Below are positions 9,284-20,246 of a stretch of DNA of 64,000 bases, piece by piece. The DNA is from Lithospermum erythrorhizon (Eukaryota; Streptophyta; Magnoliopsida; Boraginales; Boraginaceae): NCBI GenBank assembly GCA_019722365.1, contig JADFUC010000006.1, forward strand, positions 62,001 to 126,000, read 5' to 3'. The translations under genes were made by a program, and so were the position numbers. Numbering within the stretch: the first letter of the stretch is position 1; each line of letters begins with the position of its first letter. The notes under the pieces are model-generated. The model saw only the letters and a list, made by a program, of their open reading frames with translations, ran no database searches and was not told the DNA's origin.

Positions 9284-9800
9284 CATTCTTAAGCAATCTC
9301 AAAGCAACAACAATCACTTTCTAAGCAATTACAATATTCATTACTTGTTTGGTTTTTGAAGTCTAAGGATTCTTTTTCAAGTTGTGGGCTTGTTCGTTGC
9401 AATCAACAATCTTACCTTGCTCCGTCTCCGGTTCGATATTATCTATCAACTTTCTATAAATTGTGATATTTGTCCTTCTAAATTAATGACATCAAAAATA
9501 ATCTTGGTAAAATTGTTCAAGCCCGTGGTGCTAGTATGTCACAATGATTATGTTAATTTAGAGGATGATGTCGTATGGATGAACTACCCGGTATTAACTC
9601 TCAATCTAGTGCTACGGATACTACTAATGAAATGAAAAAAACTTCATGGATTTGAAAATATTTTCATGGAGATCGTGAAAAGAAACGACAACTTGTTTAA
9701 ATTGTAAGAGTACTCTATCATGGAAAACGGGTGCAGAGTGCAAGGGGAACGGTCGTCTTGCTAGGCGGCAGGTGGTCATAAGACCATTAAAGATAGCGAT
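9284..9800 (+). pseudogene. Leader and possible N-terminal remnant of a BED-type hAT transposase
   Basis: From the ATG at 9575 a frame reads MDELPGINSQSSATDTTNE and then KKTSWI, a stop, KYFHGD. A shifted frame then reads CLNCKSTLSW. The order (Ser/Thr-rich leader, SW-I-x-KYF, then Cys-x2-Cys) is that of the BED zinc finger at the start of plant hAT (ricesleeper-type) transposases. The TGA would be a single change from Trp. No downstream hAT dimerisation domain was recognised. The neighbouring AAACGG array supports the idea. The call is tentative. Confidence 0.3.
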
Positions 9801-9904
9801 GGGGAGGTGGTACACAAGAAACTATTGATACCCAGGCAAATAAAACTTTTTTTTTTCTTTAGTATTTTTGACATAGGATTGAAACATAGAAATTTCTGTC
9901 GGTA

Positions 9905-11160
9905 ATTCTTTGCTGTCATTGTGATGGATGACGTTTGATGGAAATGGATTCAAAATGTAGATTTAATCCAGAAGCGATACGTATCCCCATTACTGCAGAC
10001 CTATGCTTTAAATATTTTAAAAATGAAAGAGATCTTCTAGGTAAAATTCTTGTAATTTGTCTTATAAATAGCCCGCTTCCAATTCTACAGTGGACATGGG
10101 AACACGTACCATGGATTTTGTTTGGGATTACCAAAAACATTTAAGAGAACGATGGTATTTGGGTGGCTGGATTGATAGGCTTCGAGAGTCATTTCCGTCT
10201 TATTTTCAATAAGATCGACTGTAGTCGAGCGATTAGCAAGTTATATGTTGATCAGTTATGCGACTTCATGGAGTACTGTAACATCGTGTCGGTCGAGATG
10301 CTAGATTCAACTACGGTTTGGAAGGTTTGAAGCGATAGGTTGAAATTATCCCAGTATTACATTTACCTTTGTCGGGCAGACAATCGGAAAGAACTATTCA
10401 AACTTACTAGAAGATATGTTGCGTGCACGTGTATTGGACTTTTCTTGTCATTGGAGATGATGAATTACCAAAGATGAGTTGCCCAATAATGGTTTTCGTG
10501 GCGATATCGAAATGTCACCTTTTGGAAAGCTCTTTATAGGGAGAAGATGTCGAACTCCGTTGTATTTGGAATGAAGTGAAGATAAGAAAATATGGTTCTG
10601 ATTGAAAAATACAGCAAGAGAATTAACTCCACTTACAACAACACTTAAAAACTGAGGGGGCCGGAACCAAAAAGAAATATCATGATAAATCGAGATGGAG
10701 ACTTGAGAGTTTTAGAAATTGAAATTGATAAAGTGTTTTTACGGATTTCTCCTTGGAAAGGTGTTTTAAGATTTGGCAAGAAGGGAAAATTGAGCCCACG
10801 ATATATTGGCCCGTATGAGATTATTGCTAAAGTTGGATCAGTGGCGTATCGTATAGCTTTACCTCCCGAACTCCAGAGAATTCATAATGTTTTCCATGTA
10901 TCTTGTCTTCGAAAATATTCATGATGAATCTCATTCAGTCATTAATTGACTTGAGGACTATCTTACATATGAGGAACAACCGGTAAAAATCTTAGATCGG
11001 AGAGAAGTGTGCATAATAAGATTGTTTCTCTAGTGAAGCGTATAGAATAATCAGCATAGAAGAGGCTACTTGGGAAAGAGAAGAAGATGTTAAGATTCAG
11101 TATCCATACCTCTTTAGTGTTGAAGGTTAGTAGTATGTATATGTTTAAATTTCGAGGACG
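9905..11160 (+). pseudogene. Ty3/gypsy integrase remnant (core to C-terminal GPY/F domain)
   Basis: In shifting frames one reads the usual gypsy integrase order. The core entry is W-T-W-E-H-V..MDFV at about 10085. It is followed by NDGIWV, GRQSERTIQTLEDML-like and ALYGRRCRTPLYW-like segments. A clean C-terminal stretch with FGKKGKLSPRYIGPYEII and LPPELQRIHNVFHVSCLRKY lies at 10750-10920. Just before the LTR is the common AATTTCGAGGACGAAATTTT sequence (11146-11167). Frameshifts and stops make it inactive. This is the 3' end of an element whose LTR follows at 11184. Gag, protease and RT were not found to its left. Confidence 0.8.
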
Positions 11161-11183
11161 AAATTTTTGTTAGTAGGGTAGAT

Positions 11184-13090
11184 TGAAATAAACCGAATTT
11201 TTTTTAAAGTAATAATTAAATATTGCCCTACTTAAAATAAATTTGAACTAAATAGGATGTACTTAAATCACTACTCATCTTTTTCCCTCCGAATTAAGCA
11301 AAGAAATCACACCTCATGCCTGCCTCCGGAAATCCTCGTGCTTGGCAGTTGCTTAGAGCTAAGTTACTGCTAGTAATAAAAGGGAAAATTCTTATTCTTA
11401 TCACATGACAACGCTTCTTCTTTCTTCTCATTTAGACTGATACTCCTCATTTTAATTTAAAAATTCTTCTCTCTTTTGGTGATTATTTTCTCTCATAATC
11501 ATACTCCAAAAAGTTCCTAACAAGTTTTAAGAAGAAAAGGTATAACTATATTACCTTAAGAGTTATATAACTAGTTTAATTATGTCAAGTTACTTTAATT
11601 AGTTAAGTTCATTCACTAATGATATTTAGAGGTTATATTTAATGGTTTAAACATAAGTAGGTTGATTATAGAACTACAAAGTTATCAAATTCCATTCTTG
11701 TTGAAGTAAGTAGTCAAGGAATTGTTTATAAGATACGTAGACTAAATGATATGATCATATATTAGTCCTAATTTAATTATGTAATAGAAGTTGGATAGTA
11801 GTATTTAATTTAGATTCTTGATATAACTAATATAATTGGATACATACAAAAAGGTAAAAAGGGGTATAGTAGTATATCGTAAAATGGGATGAACTTGTAA
11901 GTTAAAAATTAGCTTCCTTGAATTAGTAGTTGTTGTTAGTTAAAGTTACTACCAATAAGTAATTGTTATTATTATATTCTTTGATGCGAGATCTCAATTA
12001 GTAGCTCCGGTAGTAAAAGTTGTTGATATTCGGCTTGGCGTGAGGTGAGTATTTATATCACGTGACATAACCTGTCATATATATTGTGTGTATGTAAGTT
12101 GTATAGTTTTACTACATGAGTTATATATGTGCTATGTGATATTGAGACTTGCGATGTTGAGTATGGTGATATGATCAGTTATGATATTTGAGTTGTGGGA
12201 TATGATGATATGAGGATTGTTGATGTGATTTGTTGTTGGACTCTATTCTGGTTAGTTGGTCCCTCCTGCAGGTGTGGTGTATTTCCCGTCTACTTGGGGT
12301 AGAGGTAGCGGGAGAGTTGTATTTTATTGGTCTTCGTTTGCTTGGTGTAGAGGCAACGAATGACGTTATTTTCCTCTATTAGGGTGGTGTAGACTCTAAT
12401 AGGGGGCCGGAGTAGAGTTATTGTTGTTGAGTGCTATACTGGGTGTTATTGATTGTATGTGTGATAGTTTATTCGTTGGATTATCTGGTATGATTAGATT
12501 ATCAGGATTATTGATTATTTGAGAGATGGATTATATTAATTGTTGAGACTATATGTTTACATCTGCATATATGTGTGACTAGTCCTGTTTCGTTATATAA
12601 ATATTCATTGAGCTTTCAGCTGCCCGTTATTGTAGGTTGAATTTTTGTAGTTAAAGGAGAAGTTCGTGAGAGGCATCATGGCTTTGTGGCGGCGGTGATT
12701 ATCATCTTCGGTGCAGTTCGGGTGGCTGGATATCCTCACGGTCTTGCCCGCGATCGCCGCATTTTGTAGCATTTGTGGTTGTTGTGCATTTTTGATCCCA
12801 TATGTATATATGTATATACGTTTGGAGGTTGATATAAATGTTGTAGAGACTTATGAGATTAATTGTTTGAGTATTTAGTTGTATTATTAGGGTTTGAGGT
12901 ATGATGATATGTTTGGATGATGTATTTAGCGTTATTCTTGGATTACTTTAGATGGATTGATATATTATGATTATTATTGAATTGAGTTCTTTTGGTTGTC
13001 ATCCGTCGGCTTGATGACTCACGGTATTCAGTTGATGATGATCTAGCACTCGAGGCGTAGACTGTGGCCGAATTAGATTCTGATTAAGCA
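11184..13090 (+). mobile_element. 3' LTR of the gypsy remnant
   Basis: It begins TGAAATAAACCG directly after the polypurine-like tract following the integrase tail, as expected for a gypsy 3' LTR. The right edge is approximate (about 13070-13110) and is placed by analogy with the ends of other LTRs in the window (a 'GACTCACGGT..' stretch shortly before the end). No coding sequence was seen inside. Confidence 0.6.
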
Positions 13091-13617
13091 TAAAAAATGT
13101 ATCGAATATTCAGAAAAATCGATTAAATAAATGCATCATACGTCTCTTTACTAGTATACATATGTGTGTGTTTTTAAAAATGGTGTGTTACGGAGATTGG
13201 CGATTTCAAATTATTCATTAAATCTTAATTTTATTCTCTTTGTTTACTTAGTCGTAATGAGAAAAATTTCTAGTGTAGCCATGAATCGAGGACCGCCCAA
13301 TTTTTCCAATTCCTAGATCTGCCTCTGAGCCAATTTCTAGAATTATTTCAGCGATTCCCTGTGATTGGATTAGTTCCGCAAGCCTTGATCTACTCTATTT
13401 ATTAAGAGTGTTAGTTTGATTAGAAATCTATGCATACACTTCTTGAAAACCTTCTTTTGAGATTTCCACATTCTATCTTGACTTCTTCCTTTACTCTAAT
13501 GAGAAAAATATGGACAACGGAACAAATGAAGGAGATGGTATTCATAAACTCATAAATAAAAGAAATAATAAACAAGCTTCTAATGAAAACCTGGGAGGCT
13601 CCCGACTGTGATGCCTT

Positions 13618-13880
13618 GCCTGGTACCAGGCTTTTGGTACACTTCTGTATTTTTAGAAGGTCTTTTCCTTTCAGAAAAACGTCAAAACTGTCCCTTCAGA
13701 AGCATTCTTGTTTGTAGTTTTCCAAAACAGGCACAACATGGCTCAAGACTTTGAGTTTTGCTATTGTAACGAAAGTGATTTGATGAATTCTCAAACCCTT
13801 AATGACGGTTTCTCATGATTGTATCCCTTTTATGAATTTTTCTAAAATTTCAAACCCTTTTACTGCTTGGAGAAAAGATG
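13618..13880 (+). pseudogene. Sulfotransferase relic
   Basis: The nucleotide sequence follows the sulfotransferase gene at 1407-2411 from the YQGFWY region through the PAPS loop to the following helix. TACCAGGCTTTTGGTAC is followed by a divergent Phe/Gln-rich stretch and then GGCACAACATGGCTCAAG (GTTWLK) with TTGAGTTTTGCTAT (LSFAI). Then come CAAACCCTT and TTTCTCATGATTG, which parallel NPLFKAVSHEC. Several stops and indels are present, and the 5' and 3' parts of the gene are missing. It is a fragmentary duplicate about 12 kb from the intact gene. Confidence 0.75.
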
Positions 13881-14290
13881 TATATGGAGGAATTGTTAGG
13901 CTTCTACAATTGAAGGTGTAGGTACCATTGTGTTCAAGATGACATCGGGCAAGAGGTGACTACGAGATCATGCGTTGTATGCCCGAGGAAGTGCGCAGAT
14001 CTCATCTACGGATATTTGCTCGGCAAACATGGGTTCGTATGGTATAGAAGGCGATAAGTAAAGTGTTTGTAGGCAAAGGCTATCGCCAGTGGCCTCTTTA
14101 AACTCAATGTAATGGCCCATTTCAAACATGAATAAAATGGCTCTACTTACATTTATTTGATTAGTCTCAAATATTTGGCATAGATTAGGACACGTAAATT
14201 TTAATTCTTTCTGGCTTCGTTAAATCACGGTAATTCTAAATTTCATTTTGATCCTAAATTCAAATGTGAAACGTAATTGAGCTAAAGCAA
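13881..14290. other. Spacer between sulfotransferase relic and copia relic
   Basis: No feature could be supported. It may include decayed copia gag, but no recognisable motif remains. Confidence 0.4.
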
Positions 14291-14299
14291 AGCCAGTTA

Positions 14300-15075
14300 C
14301 TTTTTCAAGTTGTTGTAATGATACAAAGTCTTGATCTAATTCATAGTGATGTGTGATGTGGGTTCAACACCATCAAGAGGTGGGAAATTGTTATTTTATA
14401 ACATTTGTCAATGACGGCCTATATTATTATGTACCTTTAAGGTAAAGATGAAGCAATACAAAGTTTGCGATTTACAAAGAACAAAGTTGAGAATCAGCAA
14501 TAAGAAAATCAAGGTGATACGATGTGGTGAATATGTTGCACCATTGACGGTTGTGTTCCCCGACATGGTATAATATATGAGAGTCACGGCCCCGTACTCG
14601 CGCAGTCGGCAATTAGGCAGAAAGAAAGAATAGAACTTTAAAGGGATGATTAATTCTCTACCGATAAGTTCAGTACCCGCCTTGAGATGTGGGGGAAAGC
14701 AATTCTATCAGCTAATTACCTACTAAATAGAGTACCTCGTTAACATAAGGATGAGACACTCTATGAGTTATTGAGAGGATTTAAACCAACCTATAACCAT
14801 TTGAGGGCTTGGGGTTGTCTTGCTAAGGTCATGGTTTCATTTACCTAAACCAAGTGAATATAGAGACCTAAGGCCGATGAGCTTCGATCTTAAATTGGGT
14901 ACAGTAGTAGTGCATATAGGTTCACTAGTGCAAAAATCGGAAAATCCAAGAGTGCACAAACACCATACTTGAGTCATAAATGCAACATTTTTAAAGATGT
15001 TTTCCTTTGAGATTGAGAGATGAAGCAAGTTCTTAAAGCATTTGACGAAGAGGATGATAATCTTTCTTAGAGTTG
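14300..15075 (+). pseudogene. Ty1/copia integrase remnant (copia relic, part 1)
   Basis: Broken frames give LIHSDVCD and PSRGGK (integrase core entry), KIKVIRCGEYV (second catalytic Asp region, altered), YSRSRQ-like then RKNRTL, and ANYLLNRVP with DETLYELLRGFKPTYNHLRAWGCLAKV at 14695-14835. These lie in the order expected for a copia integrase. The sequence continues to about 15075 and is then interrupted by the element at 15100-16150. Reverse transcriptase resumes at 16190. Confidence 0.8.
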
Positions 15076-15099
15076 AAAAACTATAGATGAAGATGGTCC

Positions 15100-16150
15100 A
15101 GCGAGGCGAGTTTGAACCTCAGCCAGTAAAGGGCAAGAGTGGAGAAGTCGCCCGGGTTAGACCATGTTTGCAAAAGGGCGCCCGTGGCTAAGCCGACAAT
15201 GGCTGGCCTTAGTGACCTCGATGGCGGCGAGAGAATTGGTGGCGCTCATGGTGCCTCTCCTTGAGCGCCTTTGAGCTGCTTGAGCGCCGTAAGCGGCGCC
15301 ATGACTACTATTAAAATTTTTTTTTTTTTAAATTTAAAAGCGAAAATCGATTTAAAATCATTAGTATAAAGCCTAAAATCGATTTGAAACCTAAGACCTT
15401 TTCCCGTCTTTTTTTGTCTTACATTTCCCGTCTTTTTCTTCTAACTTCTTTCTCTTTTTTTCTTCTCATTTCATGTGTTTGGAATTTGGATACTCCTTAA
15501 GGTTAGTTAATTATTTATTATTTTAGGGATGTTTATTTAGTAAATTAAAAATTATTAAGTTAATCAATTTTAGTTAATTTATTTGTTGTCGTTGTTTTTA
15601 CTTTTATTTGTTTGTCGTTGTTTTAGGGTTGTTTAATCACTTTTAAGAGATGTTTAATTATTTATTTGTTTAATTATTGTTTTAGGGATGTTTAATTATT
15701 TATTTTTTCATTGTTTAATTACTGTTTTAGAAACATTTTAAGGATGTTTAGAAATTGTATTAAAGGGATGTTTTAGGGCTGTTTTAGTTAATTATTTATT
15801 ATTTGTTTAAGAGATGTTTAATTATTTGTTTTAGGGCTGTTTAAGAGATGTTTTAGGGCTGTTTTATTTGTTTTAGGGCTGTTTTTTATTTGTTTTAGGG
15901 CTGTTTTAGGGATGTTTTAGGGCTATTTTAGACTTCTAAATTAAATAATATTATGTTTAATTACTTGTAGCTACAAAATGGCATCGGATGGGACTAAAAC
16001 AACTATTGGATGATGTTTAATTAAGTACTTTACATTTTTCATTAACTATATTATTGTTAAAATAATAACTGTAAAAGTATTCAAGGCTTCCGCCTCGCCG
16101 CGTCGCCACGCCGCGACTTTGAGCTCGTCTCCAGGACATGAATTCGCCAT
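15100..16150. mobile_element. Insertion with GC-rich ends inside a copia relic
   Basis: The copia coding order breaks at about 15075 and resumes near 16190, so the DNA between is inserted. Its ends are GC-rich and roughly inverted (left GAGCGCC..AAGCGGCGCC near 15270-15300; right AAGGCTTCCGCCTCGCC..CGCCGCGAC near 16085-16120). The centre is AT-rich. Ends of this style are common in non-autonomous plant DNA transposons, probably hAT- or MULE-like. Exact termini and a target duplication could not be fixed. Confidence 0.45.
15600..15935 (+). repeat. TTTTAGGG(C/A)TG tandem-like repeats
   Basis: TTTTAGGGCTG, TTTTAGGGATG and close variants occur about ten times, sometimes directly adjacent and sometimes separated by TTTAATTATTTG. 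Each contains TTTAGGG, the Arabidopsis-type plant telomere unit, but the period is 11-12 bp or longer, so this is not a plain telomeric tract. Confidence 0.6.
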
Positions 16151-16189
16151 TCGAAACTATGGGATTTGGCTTTTATAGCCCATAACTGG

Positions 16190-16873
16190 TATAAAGTGAA
16201 CCTCGAACTTAGCATGAAGCGAATCTTCAAGCTGAAGGACATATGGAAAGAAGCGATTCAAAGTGAGGCCAGTTGATTCTTCAAAATCACACATGGGAAT
16301 CTTTCACCTGGGTGCAAGCCTCTTAAATCAAAATGGATCTTTAAGAGGAAGATGAACATCGATGGAACAATTGTTAAGTACAAAGGTGACAGCATACAAT
16401 AGTAATAGGCAAAGAGAGACTAGACTATTTTGATCTTTTTCCACACATTTTCGAATTACATCCATACATATGATATTGGCAATTCTTTGCTGCATGATTT
16501 GGAAAGTACAAAATGGATGTAAAAATGACATTCGAATGGAGATTTAGATGAGGAAATTTATATAGAACAACCAGAGGGTTTAAAGTTCCAAGAAAGGAGG
16601 CCAAAGATGTGTTGACTTGAAGAATCCTTGTACGACTTAAACAGCACCAACTTGATAACAGAAATTTGACAATGTTGTGGAGGCGGCTTCAAAATTAATG
16701 AGTATGATAAATGTGTCTATGTGAAGACCACAAGAGATGGATATGTCATATTATGCCTCTATGTTAATGACATGCTCATTGTTGACAATCGTAAAATGAT
16801 CTGATACACGAAGACATGTTAAATGACAAATAAAAGATATGGGACATCTTGATATCTTTTTGGGGGTTAAAAT
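16190..16873 (+). pseudogene. Ty1/copia reverse transcriptase remnant (copia relic, part 2)
   Basis: Recognisable pieces are WKEAIQSE, then CKPLKSKWIFKRKMNIDGTIVKYKG (16310-16390), GDLDEEIYIEQPEGFK (16540-16580) and MGHLDIFLGVKI (16840-16870). This is the normal copia RT order, continuing the integrase at 14300-15075. Frames are broken. It ends abruptly at 16873, where a gypsy LTR begins. The YVDD region is degraded ('LYVNDMLIVDN'). Confidence 0.75.
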
Positions 16874-19800
16874 TATAATAACCCGTTCCATACTAATATT
16901 ATTGAAATAGTATGCTTAAGTTGATATTTAGAGGAAAAATCAAAAATTCAGTTGAATGGTTTAAATCTGACTAGTCGATTAGGTTATTGAAATGCGTTCG
17001 GTATTTAGAATTTTAAAGTTATGTCGGATGGTAATGATACTAGTTGGGTGGTAATATAATTTGAGTGAAATATTAATGTTTGGAAGTTGGTTGTCGAGAT
17101 AGTTAAGCAGTATGGATTGAATTAAAGCGATCGGGGTTTCACCATAAAACTATTAGGTCAACCCATTAACCGCATAAACGACCAAGCCCAAAAGAAAAAA
17201 GATCACCCTTCATCTTCTTCTTCTTCATTGAGCAAAAGTCTCCGCTCCGCAAATTTCTTTCTTGATTTCTCTTCCATCTACATGAAGCTTTGGACCTCAA
17301 ATTTCCTTGGAGGATTTCTCCCTCATCATCCTCTTCGTTCAAGGTAAAAAAGGTCGGATCTTTTTGAGTATTTTAGTGAGTTTATTATGAGTTGACTTTT
17401 TGGATTTTGAATATTATTGCTATGCATGATTCTTAGGCCTTAAGTAGTTGTTTTCGAGTTAAAGAGGATTAGGTGTTTGGATGAGTATTTCTTGATGTTT
17501 TGAGGATGTTGACTTTTGTGATTTGGGTTGACTGGGATTTAAATGGTATAGAATTTTCACCTAAGCTTAGATTGTGGTATTGGAAGTGATAATACTTGAT
17601 TTTGGAGTTGAAATGTGTTGGGATGGATAGTTGACTTTCGTTGACTTTTTGAAGAAAAATGTAAAATGTAAAAGTAAGTTGTTGGAGATTAATATGGTTG
17701 TTTTGGAATGAATTTAGTTTTTTTGGGAATTAAGTTTGGATTTTTATAATATTGGAGGTATTATGTTGAAATTAGTTTTAGTAGGTTTGAGTAATGGTGG
17801 GTTTGAGGATAAAAGTTGTTAAATGGATTGTAATTAGTTGGAAAGTTGATATTTTGGGTTGATTGAAATTGGTTGAAGCGTTAGTATTTTGGTTAGGTGT
17901 TGGCGATTAAGGATTTAGTCGGGATAGTTGAAGTTGTCCATTTTAATTGTCATTGAAGCATGGTGTACCATCATGCTTAAGTTATCAATTTATAATAAAA
18001 TGGGTTGAAAAGGATCGTTAAGATGAGTTAAAATTGTTGTGAGTATTAATTGTATTTTGGTGTTATGATTAGGCGAAACGTGGGAAAGACACTTGGGATT
18101 TCTTATTGCTGGCCAAGGTGAGTCTTTATCCTGGGTGCTTCGTCGTCACTTACTTTAAATTGTATGAAACATGTCATTGTGATATGATTATGTGAGAATA
18201 GTATACTTGTCATTTTTGTATGATTATGTGTGATTCATTTGTGTGAGCCATGATATGATTATGCGATTGTATTTCTGTGGCGTTGAAGATTTGCTTGAGG
18301 TAAGTAATAGCTTGAACTCTCAACTTAAGTTTCTTGATTTCTGTGGCCTTGTCGGCATTTACGTAATTACTGGCCTTGTCGGCGCCGTATTTACGTGGCA
18401 CTTACCGGCGATTCTGGTTGATTTTTGATTGTGAGACGTTTTGGCTGTGTGCTTTGATATTGATTGGGAATAGAGTAGTTAGTTGCTCGGAGGTGTTTGT
18501 TGGAGTTATACGTGACTTTGAGGTGACTTGAGTATTAGGATATGATACATAGTTGGAGATGATTAGGGGTTAGTGGCTATATTCCTTGCGGGATAACCAA
18601 TGTATTTATTGGCCCATACTTGATATAAGAGCGGTATGATTATCACATGATCAACAACGTGCATTGTTGGTGTTAGCGTTATACCCAGTGTATAAGTGCG
18701 GTTTAGCGGCTTATCTTCGGTATAAGCGGTATAAATTATCACATGATCCAACATTTATGCTTGCGTTGTCGGTGTGGCTATACTACGGTATAAAGTGCGG
18801 TTTGGCCTTATACTTGATTATAAGAGGCGTATATTCTATGATCACTTTGTTGTGTGCATTATCCCGGTGTGGCCTTATCTTGGTGTATAAGAATGCGGTT
18901 GGCACTTATACTTTGGTATAAGAGCGGTGTTGTGGAATTGGTCCGTTCTAGCGGGTAGGCGGATTGAGCATATGCGCGTTAGAGTTAGTATAGTTATTGG
19001 AATATGAGAGAGATAGATGGTTTGATGACAGAGTTATAGTGGTTGTTGAGTCTACATCATTTTATTACGGGTGATAGTGTGCTGTGAGACTTTGTATTAT
19101 ATCTTGACATGTTGTTTAAATTTTCTATGGTGTTATGATCGTTTTATGACTCATTTATTGGTTATGGATATTGTCTTTGATTATACTAGATGTTTACTTC
19201 CTTGATGAGAGTATGTATCGAATTCGTTTGATTGATTATTGATAATATTATCAGTTTTTTCTTGTGGATCTAGGTTGGTGATGTCGTTATCATCCTTTAA
19301 AGGTTAAAATTTGAGTTGGTTAATAGTTAAGATCTTTTGAATGAGGGCACTTAGGTATAAAAATTATAAACCGGCGTTCATGCAAATCTATAGATGATGT
19401 TGATGATATTTTATATATAGTGGAAAGTTGGATTGGAGAAATGTGTTAGTATATAAGTTATGATCTATTATGACGTTATTTCGTATTGGCGTGAATAAGT
19501 TTAAATGGGCTTCAATAGAAAATTTGTTGAATAATTCCGTACTTAAAGTTATCTTGATTTAACATATACGTTGCTCAGTTGTATTAAGATAATGAAATCA
19601 TTTGGAGGTTCTTGTGATAAACATTCGGATATTAAGCCCTAGGAGGTGTATGACTATAATTGGAATAACACTTTCGGGTGAATTAAAGATAATTAGTTGA
19701 GTTGTGAAATGTTGAGTTGTGAAATGTTAAGGAAAGATTTATCTTGTGGTGAGTAGCATATAAAATATAACTCTTGAGGTATATAGTCTTTAAATAGGTA

Positions 19801-20246
19801 AGGGACTTGAATTATCCTTGTTTGTGATAAAAGGTGGGTTAAACACGTGATATTTGTACTCGGTTTCTAGATGACTCCCTATTTTTCCTATGGGCGGGCG
19901 TTTTTGCCTACGTTGTTCTTGGGATGACCGAGATGCGTGGCAGTATTGCGTACCAGCAGTGGCGATGGTGGCTTGGGCCTGAAATAGTCATACTTTATCT
20001 TCTTTTGGAGTTTTGTTATGCGTAATAATTATTGTTGTCTTGAGTTGTAAAACAAGTTGTTGATGTTGTGTTATATTAGTTTTAGGTTGTTGTAGTATTG
20101 GTTGGATTCACCCAGATGGACGAGTTGTATTATTTATCGTTAAATGAAGTCATTTTTATAGATTATCAAAAATGCGTTGGTATTCGATTATTAGGAGTTG
20201 ATGTGATCCCAACCTCGGGGTGGCCACTTTAGAGCCAGTCGTTACA
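16874..20246 (+). mobile_element. Gypsy 5' LTR-like copy (TATAC-minisatellite family), long form
   Basis: It starts TATAATAACCCG and ends CGTTACA. Five bases later comes a decayed primer-binding site (CAGTATCATAGCC, 20251-20263, resembling TGGTATCAGAGC, which is complementary to initiator tRNA-Met). Internal landmarks match the solo LTR at 3440-5522 and the LTR at 50191. It is about 3.4 kb, longer than those copies, so it may contain further insertions. No gag follows, so the element is 3'-truncated or too decayed to see. It interrupts the copia RT. Confidence 0.6.
18660..18940. repeat. TATAC minisatellite in the LTR, about 6-7 units
   Basis: Units such as CTTATACTTGGTATAAGAGCGG recur, each an inverted repeat CTTATAC..GTATAAG followed by GCGGT. 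They correspond in position and core to the repeats in the solo LTR at 4236-4545 and the LTR at 51690-51890. Confidence 0.7.

Noticed and set aside
9284..9359. A/C-rich leader with CAACAACAATCAC resembling a plant-virus 5' leader
   Set aside because: Such composition is common in plant 5' UTRs. No viral coding sequence lies nearby.
11184..13090. A host gene inside the long region after the gypsy integrase
   Set aside because: There is no long frame, and the start and internal composition match gypsy LTRs.
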